Made by a program: the position numbers and the translations under genes. From the NCBI GenBank assembly GCA_016185305.1, contig JACPNV010000040.1:28664-92663 (forward strand): a stretch of DNA of 64,000 bases, in the 5' to 3' direction. Shown here one piece after another: positions 55,262 through 64,000 of the stretch. Below the pieces are notes generated by a model that made no database searches, was not told where the DNA came from, and worked only from the letters and a program-made list of their open reading frames with translations. Source of the DNA: Actinomycetota bacterium. GTDB lineage: Bacteria > Actinomycetota > Acidimicrobiia > Acidimicrobiales > Acidimicrobilacustridaceae. The stretch's first letter is position 1. Each line of letters starts with the position of its first letter.

Positions 55262-56758
55262 CTACGGCCCGCTCTTGGGACCGATGGTCGCGAGGTCGGG
55301 CGCTTGGGGATACGCCAACAGCCCGTTGATGATGTCGTCCTGCACCCTGATGCCCGGCTTGCTGTTGCCGTTCTGAATGCTGACGAAGGTGAGGTCGGAC
55401 CCGGGCAGGGTCTTCTCGAACCCGGCCAGGGCGACGACGTCTTTCAGCGTGCCGGTCTTGGCCCGGACCCGCCCGTCGGCGAACTGGCCCTTCATCCGCT
55501 TCTTCAGCGTGCCCTTCTGCCCGACGACCGCCATGGCGTTGGCCAGCTCGGACCCAGGGCCGACCTTGTCGAGCAGTGCCGCGATCAGGTTGCACGTGAC
55601 GCGATCGTTGCGATCGAGCCCCGAGCCGTCGACGAGGAGGACACCGCCCATCGGCAGGCCGAGCTCGCGGAGATGGTCGGTGATCACCGCGGTGCCGATC
55701 GCCGTCGATCCCTTGCCCCGCGCCTTGAGACCGATCTCTTTGGTCAGCAGCTCCGCGGTGTTGTTGTCGCTGAAGGAGAGCATCTCGTCGACGAGCTCGG
55801 ACACGGTTGGCGAGTCGAGTGTGGCGATGTCGGTGAGTGCGGGCCCGGGCGGCACGGAACCGGACACGGCCAGGCCCGTCACCTTGATCCCTCGCTGCTC
55901 GAGCAACGTCTTCAGCGTCTGCACCGCCGCGGCTGGCGGGTCGCCCAGCTTGCGTACCTTCGTGGGCTTGTTCGGATCGTTCTCCAAGCCGGTCTCGCCC
56001 CAGTTGACCTGGAGCGCGCTGAGCGCGCCGACCTGCTCGTCGCGCTGGTAGTCCGGCGGCCACGTAGCAACCGCTCGTTCGGTGTCGTAGCGGGAGTCGT
56101 CACCGAGGAGGTTGCCGTTGATCCGGGTGACACCCGCGGCCTTGATGCGATCGGCAAGCTGGTTGAAGTCGTTGAACGGTTGATCGCGGTACTCGCGGGT
56201 CATCTGGAACCCGGCGGTGTAGAGGAGCGGGTCGCCCCCGCCGACGAGGTAGACGTCGCCGGTGATCGCGCCATCGGGGCCGGGCGCGGGTCCCCTGACC
56301 GTCGTCTGCAGCCGCGTGCCCGGGCCCAGCACCTTCAGCGCGGTGACGGCGGTGGCGAGCTTGTTGATCGACGCGGGGAGCAGCGGGACGTCGCCGTTCA
56401 GCTCGTAGATGACCCGGCCTCGATCGGTGATCACGACGCAGCTACTCGGGGGCTCGTCCTTCGTCGCGTCCATGACCAGCTTCTCCACCGAGGCGTCGGC
56501 GACCCGGGCGCGCACGAAGTCGGGGATGCGGCGGCTCGAGAAGATCGGCGTCGACGGTGACTTGACGGGTGCGGGCGGGACGGTCGTACCCGGGACCGAG
56601 GCCGGCGCTTGGGCGACGGCCGGCTCCGGTTCGGCCCGCAGGTAGAGGACGCCGACGAGGAGGACGAGTGCGGCCACGACCACGATGACTCCGAGCCACA
56701 GCGAGCCTCGTGGCCCCGCGTGGCGGGCAGGCGCGTACGGGTCGGACCGGCGGTTCAT
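55262..56758 (-). CDS. dacB: D-Ala-D-Ala carboxypeptidase/endopeptidase (PBP4 family, S13)
   Basis: 498 residues. It trims peptidoglycan peptides outside the membrane. One N-terminal signal anchor (about 20-40) is followed by the S13 domain with P-A-S-I-N-K-L-A (S-x-x-K), S-D-N-N (S-x-N) and A-K-T-G-T-L (K-T-G). All three penicillin-binding motifs are present, so it should be active. Confidence 0.93.
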   Translation of the reverse strand: MNRRSDPYAPARHAGPRGSLWLGVIVVVAALVLLVGVLYLRAEPEPAVAQAPASVPGTTVPPAPVKSPSTPIFSSRRIPDFVRARVADASVEKLVMDATKDEPPSSCVVITDRGRVIYELNGDVPLLPASINKLATAVTALKVLGPGTRLQTTVRGPAPGPDGAITGDVYLVGGGDPLLYTAGFQMTREYRDQPFNDFNQLADRIKAAGVTRINGNLLGDDSRYDTERAVATWPPDYQRDEQVGALSALQVNWGETGLENDPNKPTKVRKLGDPPAAAVQTLKTLLEQRGIKVTGLAVSGSVPPGPALTDIATLDSPTVSELVDEMLSFSDNNTAELLTKEIGLKARGKGSTAIGTAVITDHLRELGLPMGGVLLVDGSGLDRNDRVTCNLIAALLDKVGPGSELANAMAVVGQKGTLKKRMKGQFADGRVRAKTGTLKDVVALAGFEKTLPGSDLTFVSIQNGNSKPGIRVQDDIINGLLAYPQAPDLATIGPKSGP

Positions 56759-56837
56759 GACGGATCGAGCGTAGGAGGTCTGGTGGGCACGGCGGTGACA
56801 ACGGCACGATCAGCTTGGTCAGCCAGCACCGGTGGCC

Positions 56838-58313
56838 TCAAGTTCGCCGCTGGCGCCAACGGCTGTAGTGCCACAGGTGTGCGAGCGCGACGACGGCCCG
56901 GTTCGACGAGGGGTAGCAGTACCGCCCGCTCTCGACCACGCCGCGCACCGCGGCGTTGCCGGGCGCCGTGACCGCGAGCTCGGTGGCCGTGAGCACCGGC
57001 TTGCCGAGCTCGCCGGCGAGCGCCGACGCGGTCGCGGTGTAGCGGTGCTCCTGTCGCTCGTGGAAGCCGACGATGCGCTCCAGCCCGTGGCGTGGGAAGA
57101 ACCTCCCGCCTCGCTCCATGTCGGCCACGTTGCCCTGGATGCCCATCCCGAGAAAGACGATCGCGTCGACCGCCGGGTGGCGAGCCGCGGTCGCGAGCAC
57201 CTCGGGGATCGTGTCCTTGGTCTCGCTGCCAGCAAGGTCGATGGGGTTGTTGCGGCTCCAGCGCGGCGGGAGCTGCTCGTCGAGCTGGGCGCGGAGGTCG
57301 TCGGGCATGGGCAGCAAGTCGAGATCGGTGCGGGAGATGGCATCGGCGGTGACGACGCCCCATCCTCCTGCGGTCGACACGACCATCACCCCCGGCCCCT
57401 TCGGGAGCGGCTGGGTCGCGAACGTGGCGGCGGCCTCGAACGCCTCCTCGATCGTCGTCGCGCGGATCGCTCCGGCCTGGCGGCACATGCCGTCGAAGAC
57501 ACGGTCGTCAGTGGCGAGGCTGCCCGTGTGGCTCGCCGCGGCGCGGGCACCCCCGGCAGTCGCGCCGCCCTTCACGAGCACGACCGGCATGCGCTCGCAC
57601 ACGGCCCGCAGACGTTCGTAGAGATCACGACCGTTGACGACGCCCTCCACATACGCGAGCGCCACGCCCGTCTCGCTGTCGTCCGCGTAGAACTCGAGGA
57701 AGTCGACCACGCCGACCTGAGCTGCGTTCCCGCACGACACGGCCCGAGCGATGCCCACTCCGCTCGCATTGGCGTAGTTCTCGAACGACGAGATGAAGTT
57801 GCCGGACTGGCTGACGATCGAGATTCGTCCGGGTGGCGGGTAGGGCGCCACGATCTGGGCGCACAGGCTCGCCGGGGTCGAGATGATGCCTTGCCCGTTG
57901 GGTCCGACCACGAGCATGTCGAGGTCGTTCGCGAGGGCCACGAGCTCGTCTTGGGCTCGGCGGCCCTCCGCCCCGGCCTCGCCGTAGCCGGCCGAGGCGA
58001 TGAACGCGGCCTTGATGCCCTTGCCCGCGGCCACCTTCAACAGACCGGGGTTGGTGGCTGCCGGCGTGCACACGAAGATGAGGTCGGCCGCACCGTCTGG
58101 AACGTCGGCGACATCGGTGAGCGCTGGCGTCTCGAGGATCTCTCCCCCGTCGCGGTTGGTCGGGAACACGTTGCCGGCATAGCCACTGTCGAGGATGTTG
58201 TGCAGCGCGACGAAACCGAACTTGCCGGGATGGGTCGACGCGCCGGCGACGACGACACCCTTCGGGTCGAACAGCGCGTGGTAGTGCTCGGTCTTCGGCT
58301 TCCAGGCGCTCAT
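56838..58313 (-). CDS. ADP-forming acyl-CoA synthetase, alpha-type subunit
   Basis: 491 residues. It couples acyl-CoA hydrolysis to ATP formation, or activates acids in reverse. The CoA-binding Rossmann domain starts V-V-V-A-G-A-S, a succinyl-CoA-ligase-like domain follows with V-S-Q-S-G-N-F, and the phosphohistidine lies in A-A-S-H-T-G-S-L-A. The ATP-grasp subunit is the adjacent upstream gene. ATG 58313 is chosen, but two in-frame ATG copies lie in the preceding tandem repeat. Confidence 0.85.
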   Translation of the reverse strand: MSAWKPKTEHYHALFDPKGVVVAGASTHPGKFGFVALHNILDSGYAGNVFPTNRDGGEILETPALTDVADVPDGAADLIFVCTPAATNPGLLKVAAGKGIKAAFIASAGYGEAGAEGRRAQDELVALANDLDMLVVGPNGQGIISTPASLCAQIVAPYPPPGRISIVSQSGNFISSFENYANASGVGIARAVSCGNAAQVGVVDFLEFYADDSETGVALAYVEGVVNGRDLYERLRAVCERMPVVLVKGGATAGGARAAASHTGSLATDDRVFDGMCRQAGAIRATTIEEAFEAAATFATQPLPKGPGVMVVSTAGGWGVVTADAISRTDLDLLPMPDDLRAQLDEQLPPRWSRNNPIDLAGSETKDTIPEVLATAARHPAVDAIVFLGMGIQGNVADMERGGRFFPRHGLERIVGFHERQEHRYTATASALAGELGKPVLTATELAVTAPGNAAVRGVVESGRYCYPSSNRAVVALAHLWHYSRWRQRRT

Positions 58314-58344
58314 CTCACGGCTCATCTCACGGCTCGTCTCACGG
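58309..58344. repeat. Tandem 12-bp repeat at the beta/alpha gene junction
   Basis: Three head-to-tail units of CTCATCTCACGG (plus strand), the third with one change. On the coding strand each unit contains C-C-G-T-G-A and an ATG, so the stop of the upstream gene and the start of the downstream gene have been duplicated. The unit is four codons long and keeps alternative ATGs in frame. Confidence 0.85.
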
Positions 58345-59019
58345 CTGGCCTTCGAGCTCGACCAGCGCGTCGACCGCGATCGGGCGGCCATCGACGATGA
58401 TCAAGGGGTTGAGGTCGGCCGAGACGAGCCGTGGTTCGGCCATCGCGGCACGGGACAGCGCGACCAGCACGTCGCACAGCGCATCGCGATCCACGGGCGG
58501 CTCGCCGCGGAACGGGCCGAACAGCATCTGGGTGGCCAGATCGTCGAGCATCTCCTCGGCGTCGACCCGCTCGATGGGAACGAGACGGACCGAGACGTCG
58601 GCGATCGCCTCGGCGAGGACGCCACCCACACCCACCATGACCGTCATCCCGAACTGGTCGTCGCGGGCCAGGCCGGCGATCAGCTCGCGCGAGCCGTTCA
58701 CCATCGGTGCCACGAGGACCGAGACGTCGCCGTCGTCGGCCGTCGCGGCCGCGAGCAACTCGGTCGCCGCGGCGCGCACGGCATCGGCGTCGCCGAGGCC
58801 GAGGCGGACCAGGCCCCGCTCGGTCTTGTGGGCGATCGAGTCGCCGCAGAGCTTGGCGACGACCGGGTAGCCGAGCTCGTCGGCGGCAGTCGCGGCCCCG
58901 TCTGCGGTCGCAGCGATCGCCTCGTCGGCGATCGGGACCCCGTGGCCGGCCAGCAGCTCCTTGGAGGCATGCTCGGACAGGGTGTGCGTGCTCGGCGCAC
59001 TCGCAGATCTCGCCGTCAT
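58339..59019 (-). CDS. ADP-forming acyl-CoA synthetase, beta (ATP-grasp) subunit
   Basis: 226 residues. ATP-grasp domain of the acyl-CoA synthetase (NDP-forming) family: G-Y-P-V-V-A-K-L, then H-K-T-E-R-G-L-V-R-L-G-L with the residue that receives phosphate from the alpha-subunit histidine, and a C-terminal L-N-P-L-I. In most actinobacteria alpha and beta are fused; here they are separate genes in beta-alpha order. A -10 box is 8 bases before ATG 59019. Confidence 0.85.
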   Translation of the reverse strand: MTARSASAPSTHTLSEHASKELLAGHGVPIADEAIAATADGAATAADELGYPVVAKLCGDSIAHKTERGLVRLGLGDADAVRAAATELLAAATADDGDVSVLVAPMVNGSRELIAGLARDDQFGMTVMVGVGGVLAEAIADVSVRLVPIERVDAEEMLDDLATQMLFGPFRGEPPVDRDALCDVLVALSRAAMAEPRLVSADLNPLIIVDGRPIAVDALVELEGQP

Positions 59020-59027
59020 TGGGCCGA

Positions 59028-59033
59028 AACCTA
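59028..59033 (-). promoter_or_regulatory. Leaderless -10 box of the beta-subunit gene
   Basis: TAGGTT on the minus strand, eight bases before ATG 59019. Confidence 0.45.
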
Positions 59034-59113
59034 CCGGCGCCGGCGGCGGCGACCCCAAACCGCCACGGCCGCGCGCCCCGCAACCACCGCGCGGCCAACC
59101 GACCGGCGCGCCC

Positions 59114-59761
59114 TCAAGCTCCGGCTTCGGGTTCCAGCGCGGCCCGGAAGAACGCGCGGATGTGGGTCAGGCGCTTCTCCATCTCGTCGGGGTCGAGAGG
59201 GTCGCGGCCGGTGAGGCCTTCGATGAACGGCAGATCACCGAAATAGGAGAGGACCGCCCCGTAGCCGGTGAGAAGCAGTTGCTCGGGGTCCCACCGGCGG
59301 AAGTGGCCGGCGTCCATCTCGTTCTCGAAGTGCTCGACCGCGCGCTTCCACAACGGGCGCAGCGCCACCCCGAGATCGACACCGATGCGCTGGCCGCCGT
59401 CGAGCGCCTCGCGGCGGGCGATGCGGACGAACTCGGGGTTCTCCATGAAGAAGCGGAACGCGGCGGTGATGACCCGGTCGACCTGGGTCCAGCCCTCGGT
59501 GTCGTCGTCGCGCTTCTCGGTCGCCCTGTCGACCTGGACGATCCAGGACTTGAGCGCGCTCTCGAACACCTCTTGGTAGAGCGCTTCCTTCGAGGGGAAG
59601 TGATGCAGCAGGCTCTGGCGCCGGATGCCGACCGCCTCGGCGATCTCGTTGAGCGACGTCGCCTCGTAGCCGTGATCCGCGAAGCACCGCCGAGCCTCCC
59701 GAAGGATGGCTTCGCGGGTTGTCGGCGTCTCCTCAGCCGGAGTCGCATCCTGCTGTGCCAC
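59114..59761 (-). CDS. TetR-family transcriptional regulator
   Basis: 215 residues. The helix-turn-helix is in [23 protein letters not shown] near residues 30-55; the rest is the ligand-binding, dimerising helical domain. It sits 94 bases upstream of the acyl-CoA synthetase genes on the same strand and is a natural candidate to regulate them. GTG 59761 has a -10 box 7 bases away. Confidence 0.9.
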   Translation of the reverse strand: MAQQDATPAEETPTTREAILREARRCFADHGYEATSLNEIAEAVGIRRQSLLHHFPSKEALYQEVFESALKSWIVQVDRATEKRDDDTEGWTQVDRVITAAFRFFMENPEFVRIARREALDGGQRIGVDLGVALRPLWKRAVEHFENEMDAGHFRRWDPEQLLLTGYGAVLSYFGDLPFIEGLTGRDPLDPDEMEKRLTHIRAFFRAALEPEAGA

Positions 59762-59768
59762 TGCCGCA

Positions 59769-59774
59769 AATGTA
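59769..59774 (-). promoter_or_regulatory. Leaderless -10 box of the TetR gene
   Basis: TACATT on the minus strand, seven bases before GTG 59761. Confidence 0.5.
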
Positions 59775-59877
59775 CCGGAGCCCGCCCCGGCGGCCCGGGT
59801 GGACGTCACGACCAGCGGGTCAGGCCGGTGCGCACCACATGGGAGCGCACGCCCCCCGGCAACTAGCGGGGGGCCAC

Positions 59878-59883
59878 TAGCGT
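59878..59883 (+). promoter_or_regulatory. Leaderless -10 box of the 59891 gene
   Basis: TAGCGT followed by seven bases and ATG 59891. Confidence 0.5.
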
Positions 59884-59890
59884 GCCATCC

Positions 59891-60277
59891 ATGCAGATCC
59901 TCGCCGCCCTGTTCATCGAGGACATCGAGGTGCGGCCCGTGCCCGGGCCGTCGACGCGCATCGATCTGTCGGGCATCGGCTTCTCGTTCCCGGCGCCCCA
60001 ACCCGTGCCCGTGACGATGGAGCCCCACTTGGTCGTGTTGATGCGCAACCCCGACGACGAACCCCAGATGGGCGCGCTGGAGGTCGTGTACCAGCGCGGC
60101 GGCGAGCAGGTGGCCCGCAACGTGCAGCCGGTCGAGATCGAAGCCGGCAGGTTCTCCTTCCGGCTCGTGCGGGCCGAGCTGGAGTTCACCGGCTACGACA
60201 CCGTCGAAGCCCACTGCCGTGTCGACATGGGCCCCGAGACCATCGTTCCCTACACGCTCCTTCCGCCGGTCGATTGA
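59891..60277 (+). CDS. Conserved small beta-rich protein of unknown function
   Basis: 128 residues, begins [15 protein letters not shown] and is dominated by beta strands ending in [10 protein letters not shown]. This type occurs as a single copy in many actinobacteria, in my recollection, without a known role. Three bases separate it from the FIST gene, so they form an operon. Confidence 0.7.
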   Translation: MQILAALFIEDIEVRPVPGPSTRIDLSGIGFSFPAPQPVPVTMEPHLVVLMRNPDDEPQMGALEVVYQRGGEQVARNVQPVEIEAGRFSFRLVRAELEFTGYDTVEAHCRVDMGPETIVPYTLLPPVD

Positions 60278-60280
60278 TCC

Positions 60281-61444
60281 ATGCCGTTCGCCGCTGCGCT
60301 TTCTGAGCATCCCGAAGCCGCCGCCGCCACGGGCGAAGTCGCCGGCGAGGTGCTGGAGTCGATCGGCCAGCAACCTGATCTGGCGGTCCTCTTCGCCAGC
60401 GGCGCGCACACCGAGCAGATGGAAGACATCGCGTCGACGGTCCACTCGATCCTGCAGCCGGCAACGTTGCTCGGCGCGACCGCCGTGTCGATCATCGGTG
60501 GCGCTCGTGAGGTCGAGGACCAGCCCGCCCTCTCGTTGTGGGCGGCGCGGTTCGCTACCGGCGGCGACGGCGCGCCGGCCCTCGAGACGGTACGCCTCGA
60601 CGCGGTGAACACCGGAGACGGGGCGGCGATCCTGGGTTTGTCGACCGACGCGTTCGAAGGCAAGGCCGCCATGGTCCTGCTGGCCGAGCCGTCGTCGTTT
60701 CCACTCGATCAGCTTCTCGGGTCCTTGCGCGCCGAAGGCATGCGGTTGCCCATCATCGGCGGCGTGGCCTCGGCTGGGTTCTCACCGGGCAGCAACCGGC
60801 TCGTGCTCGACGACCGCGTGTACGACGATGGCGCCGTCGGGGTGCTGCTGCCGGCCGGAATCGTCGATCTCGCACTCGTCGTCTCTCAGGGTTGCCGCCC
60901 GGTCGGCGATCCGCTCACCGTCACGCGCTCGGAGGCCAACGTCGTCTTCGAGGTTGCGGGGCGCCCTGCGTTCGAGCGGCTGTCCGAGCTCATCACCGCC
61001 ATGCCCGAGCCCGAACGTCGCTTGGCCCAACACGGCCTGCACATCGGTCGCGTCATCGACGAGCACAAGCTCGATTTCGATCGAGGCGACTTCCTCATCC
61101 GCAACCTCGTCGGCGCGGACGAGCAGCAAGGCGCGATCGCGGTCAACGACATCGTCGAGGTCGGTTCGACCGTGCAGTTCCAGGTGCGCGACGCCGATGC
61201 CGCCGACGACGACCTGCGCGCGCTGCTCGGGGGTCACGATGCCCGTGCCGCGCTGGTGTTCACCTGCAACGGCCGCGGCATCCGCCTCTTCGGCGAGGCC
61301 GACCACGACGCATCGGTGGTGACCGATCTGACCGGTAGCCGCGCCACGGCCGGCATGTTCTGCGCCGGCGAGATCGGTCCCGTCGGCGGCCAGACGTTCC
61401 TTCACGGCTTCACCGCGTCCGTGGCCCTGTTCAACGACCGCTGA
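60281..61444 (+). CDS. FIST domain sensory protein
   Basis: 387 residues. FIST N (A-V-L-F-A-S-G-A-H, then [10 protein letters not shown]) and FIST C (F-I-R... R-N-L-V-G-A-D, ending [21 protein letters not shown]) domains are both complete. FIST proteins are thought to bind small ligands such as amino acids. It stands alone, without the histidine kinase often fused to this domain. Confidence 0.9.
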   Translation: MPFAAALSEHPEAAAATGEVAGEVLESIGQQPDLAVLFASGAHTEQMEDIASTVHSILQPATLLGATAVSIIGGAREVEDQPALSLWAARFATGGDGAPALETVRLDAVNTGDGAAILGLSTDAFEGKAAMVLLAEPSSFPLDQLLGSLRAEGMRLPIIGGVASAGFSPGSNRLVLDDRVYDDGAVGVLLPAGIVDLALVVSQGCRPVGDPLTVTRSEANVVFEVAGRPAFERLSELITAMPEPERRLAQHGLHIGRVIDEHKLDFDRGDFLIRNLVGADEQQGAIAVNDIVEVGSTVQFQVRDADAADDDLRALLGGHDARAALVFTCNGRGIRLFGEADHDASVVTDLTGSRATAGMFCAGEIGPVGGQTFLHGFTASVALFNDR

Positions 61445-61597
61445 CGGCATTTCGACCTCGACACTCGAAGCCGGCGACACGCCAGCGCGTTCCCGTCCCG
61501 TTTCGTCGCCCGGCTGCTGCGGGATCGCTAGTGTCGCCAAGACGAGTCCCGGCCCGCCCGCCGCGGGCAGCCCGTCCACGAGAGGTAGGACCAGCGC
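61445..61597 (+). promoter_or_regulatory. Leader and promoter region of the transketolase gene
   Basis: 153 bases. TAGTGT at 61529-61534 is a likely -10, giving a leader of about 60 bases with an AGAGGTAGGA ribosome site 7-8 bases before GTG 61598. Confidence 0.45.
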
Positions 61598-63565
61598 GTG
61601 AGCGACGAAGACATCCAGACGAGGGCCATCAACGTGGTACGCGGCCTCGCGATGGACGGCCCGCAGAAGGCCAACAGCGGGCACCCGGGCACGGCGATGG
61701 CGCTGGCCCCGGCGGCGTACGCGCTGTGGACACGGGTGATGGACTACGACGCCAGCGACCCGCACTGGCCGAACCGTGATCGCTTCGTCCTCAGCAACGG
61801 CCACGCGTCGATCCTCCTCTACTCGATGCTGCACCTCACCGGGTTCGGGCTCACCCTCGACGACATCAGGCAGTTTCGGCAGTGGGGCAGCAAGACGCCA
61901 GGCCACCCCGAGCGCTTGCACACCGAGGGTGTCGAGGTCACGACCGGTCCGCTGGGCCAGGGCTTCTCCAACGCGGTCGGCATGGCCATCGCCGAGCACA
62001 ACCTCCGGGCTCGGTACGGCTCGCAACTGTTCGACCACAACATCTTCTGCTTCGCGGGCGACGGGTGCTTCATGGAAGGCATCAGCCATGAAGCCGCCGG
62101 CCTCGCCGGCCATCTCGGGCTCGGCAAGCTCGTCGTGCTCTACGACGACAACCACATCACCATCGACGGCCCGACCGAGCTCGCGTACAACGACAACGTC
62201 GGCGAGCGCTTCGAAGCGTACGGCTGGCACGTCGATCCGGTGGGTGAGATCGCCAACGACGTCGACGGGCTCGAGGCGGCGTTCCGCCGGGCGATGACGG
62301 TCGACGACAAGCCGTCGGTGATCCTGCTGCGCAGCCACATCGGCTACCCCTCCCCCAAATACACCGACACCGCCTACGCGCACGGCAGCCCCCTCGGCGA
62401 CGACGAGGTTCGTGTCACCAAGGAGATCCTCGGGCTCCCGCCGGACGAGACGTTCTATGTCCCCGAAGATGTGCTGGCGCACTGGCGCGAGGCGGGCGCG
62501 AGGGGCAAGCCGCGCCGTGAAGCGTGGGAGAAGCTCTACGCCGAATGGCCCGACAACAAAGCCGAGATCGACGCGTGCCTGAACGCGACCGGCCTGCCCG
62601 GCTGGCAGGACGACCTGCCGGCCTGGAACGTCGGCGACAAGGTCGCGACCCGCAAAGCCAGCGGTGCGTGCTTCAACGCGCTGTACGACTCGGTGCCGGC
62701 CCTCATCGGCGGCGGCGCCGACCTCACCGGCAACACCGGCACCGAGCTGAAGACCGCCAGCCGCCTCGACAAGGCCGACTGGGCCGGGCGGCAGGTGCAC
62801 TTCGGCGTGCGCGAGCACGGCATGGGGGGCGTGATGAACGGCATCGCCGCGCACAGCGGGCTCATCCCGGTGGGCGGCACGTTCTTCGTGTTCAGCGACT
62901 ACATGCGCGGCTCGGTGCGCCTGTCCGCGCTCTCCCACCTCAAGGTCGTCTTCTCGTGGACGCACGACTCGGTCGGACTCGGCGAGGACGGCCCGACCCA
63001 CCAGCCCATCGAGCACCTCGCCGCCATGCGGGCCATGCCGGGCCTGCGCGTCGTCCGGCCCGCCGACGCCAACGAGACGGCGACGGCGTGGAAGCAGCTC
63101 ATCGAATACGACGGCCCGACCGCGCTGATCCTGTCCCGGCAGAACCTTCCCGTGCTCGCGGGGACAGCCAGCAACGACGGGCTGTTGCGGGGGGCCTACG
63201 TGCTTCAGCCGGGCGACGGCACCGCCGACATCGTGCTCATCGGAACGGGCAGCGAGGTCAGCGTCTGCGTCGATGCCGCCGAGCAACTCGCCTCGGAGCA
63301 CATCAGCGCGAGCGTCGTGTCGATGCCGTGCTGGGAGGTCTTCGAGGCCCAAGGGCAGGCCTACCGGGACGAGGTCCTTGTGCCGGGCATCCCCCGCCTG
63401 TCGGTCGAGGCCGCCTCCACGTTCGGATGGTCGCGGTGGGCCGACGACTCGGTCGGCATCGACCGCTTCGGAGCCTCCGCGCCCGGTGCGGTCGCACTCG
63501 ACAAGCTGGGCATCAACCCCAGCAACGTGGTCGATCATGCCAAAGCGTTGCTGGGTAGGTCCTGA
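61598..63565 (+). CDS. tkt: Transketolase
   Basis: 655 residues, full length. It moves two-carbon units in the pentose phosphate pathway with thiamine diphosphate. The cofactor motif G-D-G-C-F-M-E-G and the N-D-N region, the N-S-G-H-P-G start and D-S-V-G-L-G-E-D-G-P-T-H are intact. The gene order tkt-tal is the typical actinobacterial pentose phosphate cluster. Confidence 0.96.
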   Translation: MSDEDIQTRAINVVRGLAMDGPQKANSGHPGTAMALAPAAYALWTRVMDYDASDPHWPNRDRFVLSNGHASILLYSMLHLTGFGLTLDDIRQFRQWGSKTPGHPERLHTEGVEVTTGPLGQGFSNAVGMAIAEHNLRARYGSQLFDHNIFCFAGDGCFMEGISHEAAGLAGHLGLGKLVVLYDDNHITIDGPTELAYNDNVGERFEAYGWHVDPVGEIANDVDGLEAAFRRAMTVDDKPSVILLRSHIGYPSPKYTDTAYAHGSPLGDDEVRVTKEILGLPPDETFYVPEDVLAHWREAGARGKPRREAWEKLYAEWPDNKAEIDACLNATGLPGWQDDLPAWNVGDKVATRKASGACFNALYDSVPALIGGGADLTGNTGTELKTASRLDKADWAGRQVHFGVREHGMGGVMNGIAAHSGLIPVGGTFFVFSDYMRGSVRLSALSHLKVVFSWTHDSVGLGEDGPTHQPIEHLAAMRAMPGLRVVRPADANETATAWKQLIEYDGPTALILSRQNLPVLAGTASNDGLLRGAYVLQPGDGTADIVLIGTGSEVSVCVDAAEQLASEHISASVVSMPCWEVFEAQGQAYRDEVLVPGIPRLSVEAASTFGWSRWADDSVGIDRFGASAPGAVALDKLGINPSNVVDHAKALLGRS

Positions 63566-63690
63566 CCGGTCCCCCGACCGACCCTCGACCCGAACGTGAC
63601 CGCGTGGCTGCGAGCGTGCCCGCACCGCGGCAGACTGTCCCCCGACGCAAACTCACCCATCGCGGACGAAACGCACGGAAGGCACCTCCC

Positions 63691-64000
63691 TTGAGCAAGC
63701 TGCAAGACCTCTATGACCAACAGCGCCAGAGCCCATGGCTCGACAACCTGAAGCGAGGCTGGATCACCAGCGGTGAGCTCGAGCGCTGGGTCGACCGTGG
63801 CGTTCGCGGCGTCACCTCCAACCCGACCATCTTCCAGAAGGCGATCGAGGGCAACGCCGACTACGACGCACAGCTCACCGAGCTCGTGGCGGCAGGCGAG
63901 AGCACCGAGGACTCGTACTGGGACCTCGTCACCAAAGACATCCACGACGCGCTGGGCATCCTGCGACCGGTGTTCGACAGCTCCGAGGGCGTCGACGGCT
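63691..64000 (+). CDS. tal: Transaldolase, partial
   Basis: The first 103 codons are in the window; the rest runs off the right edge. It starts with TTG (GGAAGG upstream) reading S-K-L-Q-D-L-Y-D-Q-Q. The substrate-binding G-V-T-S-N-P-T-I-F motif is present. It begins 125 bases after tkt. The following zwf, opcA and gnd genes expected from the cluster are not visible. Confidence 0.94.
   Translation, partial: MSKLQDLYDQQRQSPWLDNLKRGWITSGELERWVDRGVRGVTSNPTIFQKAIEGNADYDAQLTELVAAGESTEDSYWDLVTKDIHDALGILRPVFDSSEGVDG

Noticed and set aside
60782..63625. A 947-codon minus-strand frame opposite the FIST and tkt genes
   Set aside because: It lies wholly antisense to two clearly conserved genes and its residues (R, V, A, H, G-rich) reflect the reverse of GC-rich codons.

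Overview
The window is a 64 kb piece of a high-GC actinobacterial chromosome. The evidence is gene content and order: mycobacterial-type integration host factor (mihF), a Pup-proteasome module (mpa-dop-pup), and the long collinear block aroC-aroK-aroB-aroQ-pepQ-efp-nusB-pyrR-pyrB-pyrC-carA-carB-pyrD-pyrF-mihF-gmk-rpoZ-coaBC-metK-priA...fmt-rsmB...ribD-ribE-ribBA, which follows the order known from mycobacteria and streptomycetes. Several features point away from classical mycobacteria and towards a deep-branching lineage such as Acidimicrobiia: a TtuA/TtuB tRNA-thiolation pair, a PyrD of class 1B type, and no PE/PPE or mycolate genes. That lineage assignment is inference. No rRNA, tRNA, CRISPR array or intact insertion sequence was seen.

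Region 1 (1-36 kb, mostly minus strand) is housekeeping. It starts with riboflavin synthesis (ribBA, ribE, ribD), then a translation-initiation and rRNA set (def, fmt, rsmB, with a MogA-like gene joined on), then priA, metK, coaBC, rpoZ, gmk and mihF. Next come the whole de novo UMP pathway under a PyrR-type leader, nusB-efp-pepQ, and the shikimate genes aroQ/B/K/C and, further on, aroE. Between them lie two prepilin peptidases, a DUF4388 protein, mltG, ruvX, a DUF2079 membrane protein and a YedK/HMCES protein. Most neighbours overlap by 1-8 bases, so translational coupling is the rule.

Region 2 (36-45.5 kb) holds signalling and protein turnover: a class III nucleotide cyclase, a PAS-GAF-GGDEF diguanylate cyclase, a large membrane protein resembling GT-C enzymes, then pup, dop and mpa without the 20S subunit genes or pafA, followed by a small ferredoxin and a YqgE protein.

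Region 3 (45.5-49.6 kb) is a decayed accessory patch: a VapBC toxin-antitoxin pair, a frameshifted membrane-protein gene, a relaxase-like fragment, an IS3/IS481-type transposase remnant with several frameshifts, and a lipoprotein esterase with a frameshift and apparent internal deletion.

Region 4 (49.6-64 kb) returns to conserved genes: marP, an overlapping ttuB-ttuA-trmI set that should modify the T-loop of tRNA, a Lys/Ala-rich protein with two small membrane proteins, a Lon-N domain protein, dacB, a split ADP-forming acyl-CoA synthetase with a TetR regulator, a FIST protein, transketolase and the start of transaldolase.

Two cross-cutting signals stand out. At least eleven genes have a TANNNT-like -10 box 6-8 bases before the start codon, the signature of leaderless transcription. 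A 111-112 bp palindromic repeat occurs twice, each time between divergent genes.
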